Source of the DNA: Bradyrhizobium sp.
GTDB lineage: Bacteria > Pseudomonadota > Alphaproteobacteria > Rhizobiales > Xanthobacteraceae
DNA length: 50,616 nucleotides
Reading direction: 5' to 3'
Assembly (NCBI RefSeq): GCF_027307225.1
Contig: NZ_DAHUXJ010000014.1
Location: 1 to 50,616 of the forward strand
The notes beneath the pieces are model-generated. The model did no database searches, was not told the origin of the DNA, and saw only the letters and a list, made by a program, of their open reading frames with translations. A program made the position numbers and the translations under genes. Shown piece after piece: positions 50,557 through 50,616 of the stretch (the stretch's first letter is position 1; the number at the start of each line of letters is the position of its first letter).

Positions 50557-50616
50557 ATGGGCACGGCATCCATTCACGAGGGTGTACGACGGATGCGGTT
50601 TTCAAGTTTGCTGGAT
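50557..50616 (+). mobile_element. Transposase start, cut by the right edge
   Basis: Twenty codons are visible from ATG 50557, reading MGTASIHEGVRRMRFSSLLD, after an AAAGGGGGC ribosome site. The pattern (a basic MR(F)xSxLLD start) is the N-terminus I associate with ISNCY-type transposases. An insertion sequence therefore probably begins within the last 100-150 bases, but its inverted repeat cannot be identified without the other end. Upstream, 50400-50550 shows no gene. Confidence 0.5.

Overview
The window looks like chromosomal DNA of a Bradyrhizobium-like alphaproteobacterium. The grounds are high GC, dense short operons, a typical Rhizobiales gene set (pobA, a hydroxycinnamate-type CoA ligase, TRAP transporters, mbfA with an Irr-type box, many acyl-CoA dehydrogenases and glutathione transferases), and many interspersed palindromic repeats of rhizobial type. 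No rRNA, tRNA, CRISPR array or prophage was seen. The only mobile-element gene is a transposase start cut by the right edge.

Layout. 1-8.5 kb: aromatic acid module. On the minus strand are a TRAP transporter (substrate-binding protein, small and large permease), a DUF3237 protein, a feruloyl-CoA-synthase-type ligase, an SDR dehydrogenase, a 4HBT-type thioesterase and the start of a secreted protein. pobA (4-hydroxybenzoate 3-monooxygenase) diverges from them. The ligase and pobA promoters share a GTTAT-N5-ATAAC palindrome, which suggests one regulator encoded elsewhere. 9-16.6 kb: accessory detoxification and regulation region with three GST-like genes, an ArsR/AHSA1 pair, a PaaI-type thioesterase, LysR, a PNPOx-like protein, a YafY/WYL regulator with two matching operators, a YkgJ-type cysteine-cluster protein and small membrane proteins. 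16.9-19.4 kb: a two-gene unit of a membrane-anchored TAXI-type binding protein and a cyclic-nucleotide-gated potassium channel. 19.5-27.9 kb: acyl-CoA catabolism, with a crotonase-fold gene and a TetR-led operon (SDR, three acyl-CoA dehydrogenases, nitroreductase) divergent from a thiolase.

28-33.2 kb: a lower-GC ATP-grasp gene, an epoxide-hydrolase-like gene, two tandem secreted histidine-run proteins, an unknown protein, and mbfA (iron exporter) with a clear sigma70 promoter and Irr-type palindrome. 33.2-37.9 kb: AidB-like acyl-CoA dehydrogenase, an SDR lacking the catalytic Tyr, GNAT, DUF1127 and a LysR regulator. 38-43.3 kb: a tricarballylate utilisation cluster (tcuC, tcuA, tcuB) with a secreted esterase inserted between tcuA and tcuB. 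43.4-46.1 kb: two tandem amidohydrolases and a Rieske ferredoxin. 46.3-50.6 kb: pncC, a type I secretion adaptor/ABC pair, a GlsB-type membrane protein and the transposase start.

The most distinctive signal not explained by genes is a family of about 167-bp bipartite palindromes (5748-5915, 7100-7266, 40921-41086, plus relics). Each is a pair of CTAG-type-tipped hairpins with a 10-nt tip, a 3-nt one-sided bulge and a 15-17-nt inner arm, arranged in mirror orientation. Two copies lie inside operons, and two family members overlap the stop codon of the gene before them. Other candidates for new biology are the esterase inside the tcu operon, the TAXI-sensor/channel pair, and the repeated leader flanking the ArsR-AHSA1-GST module.
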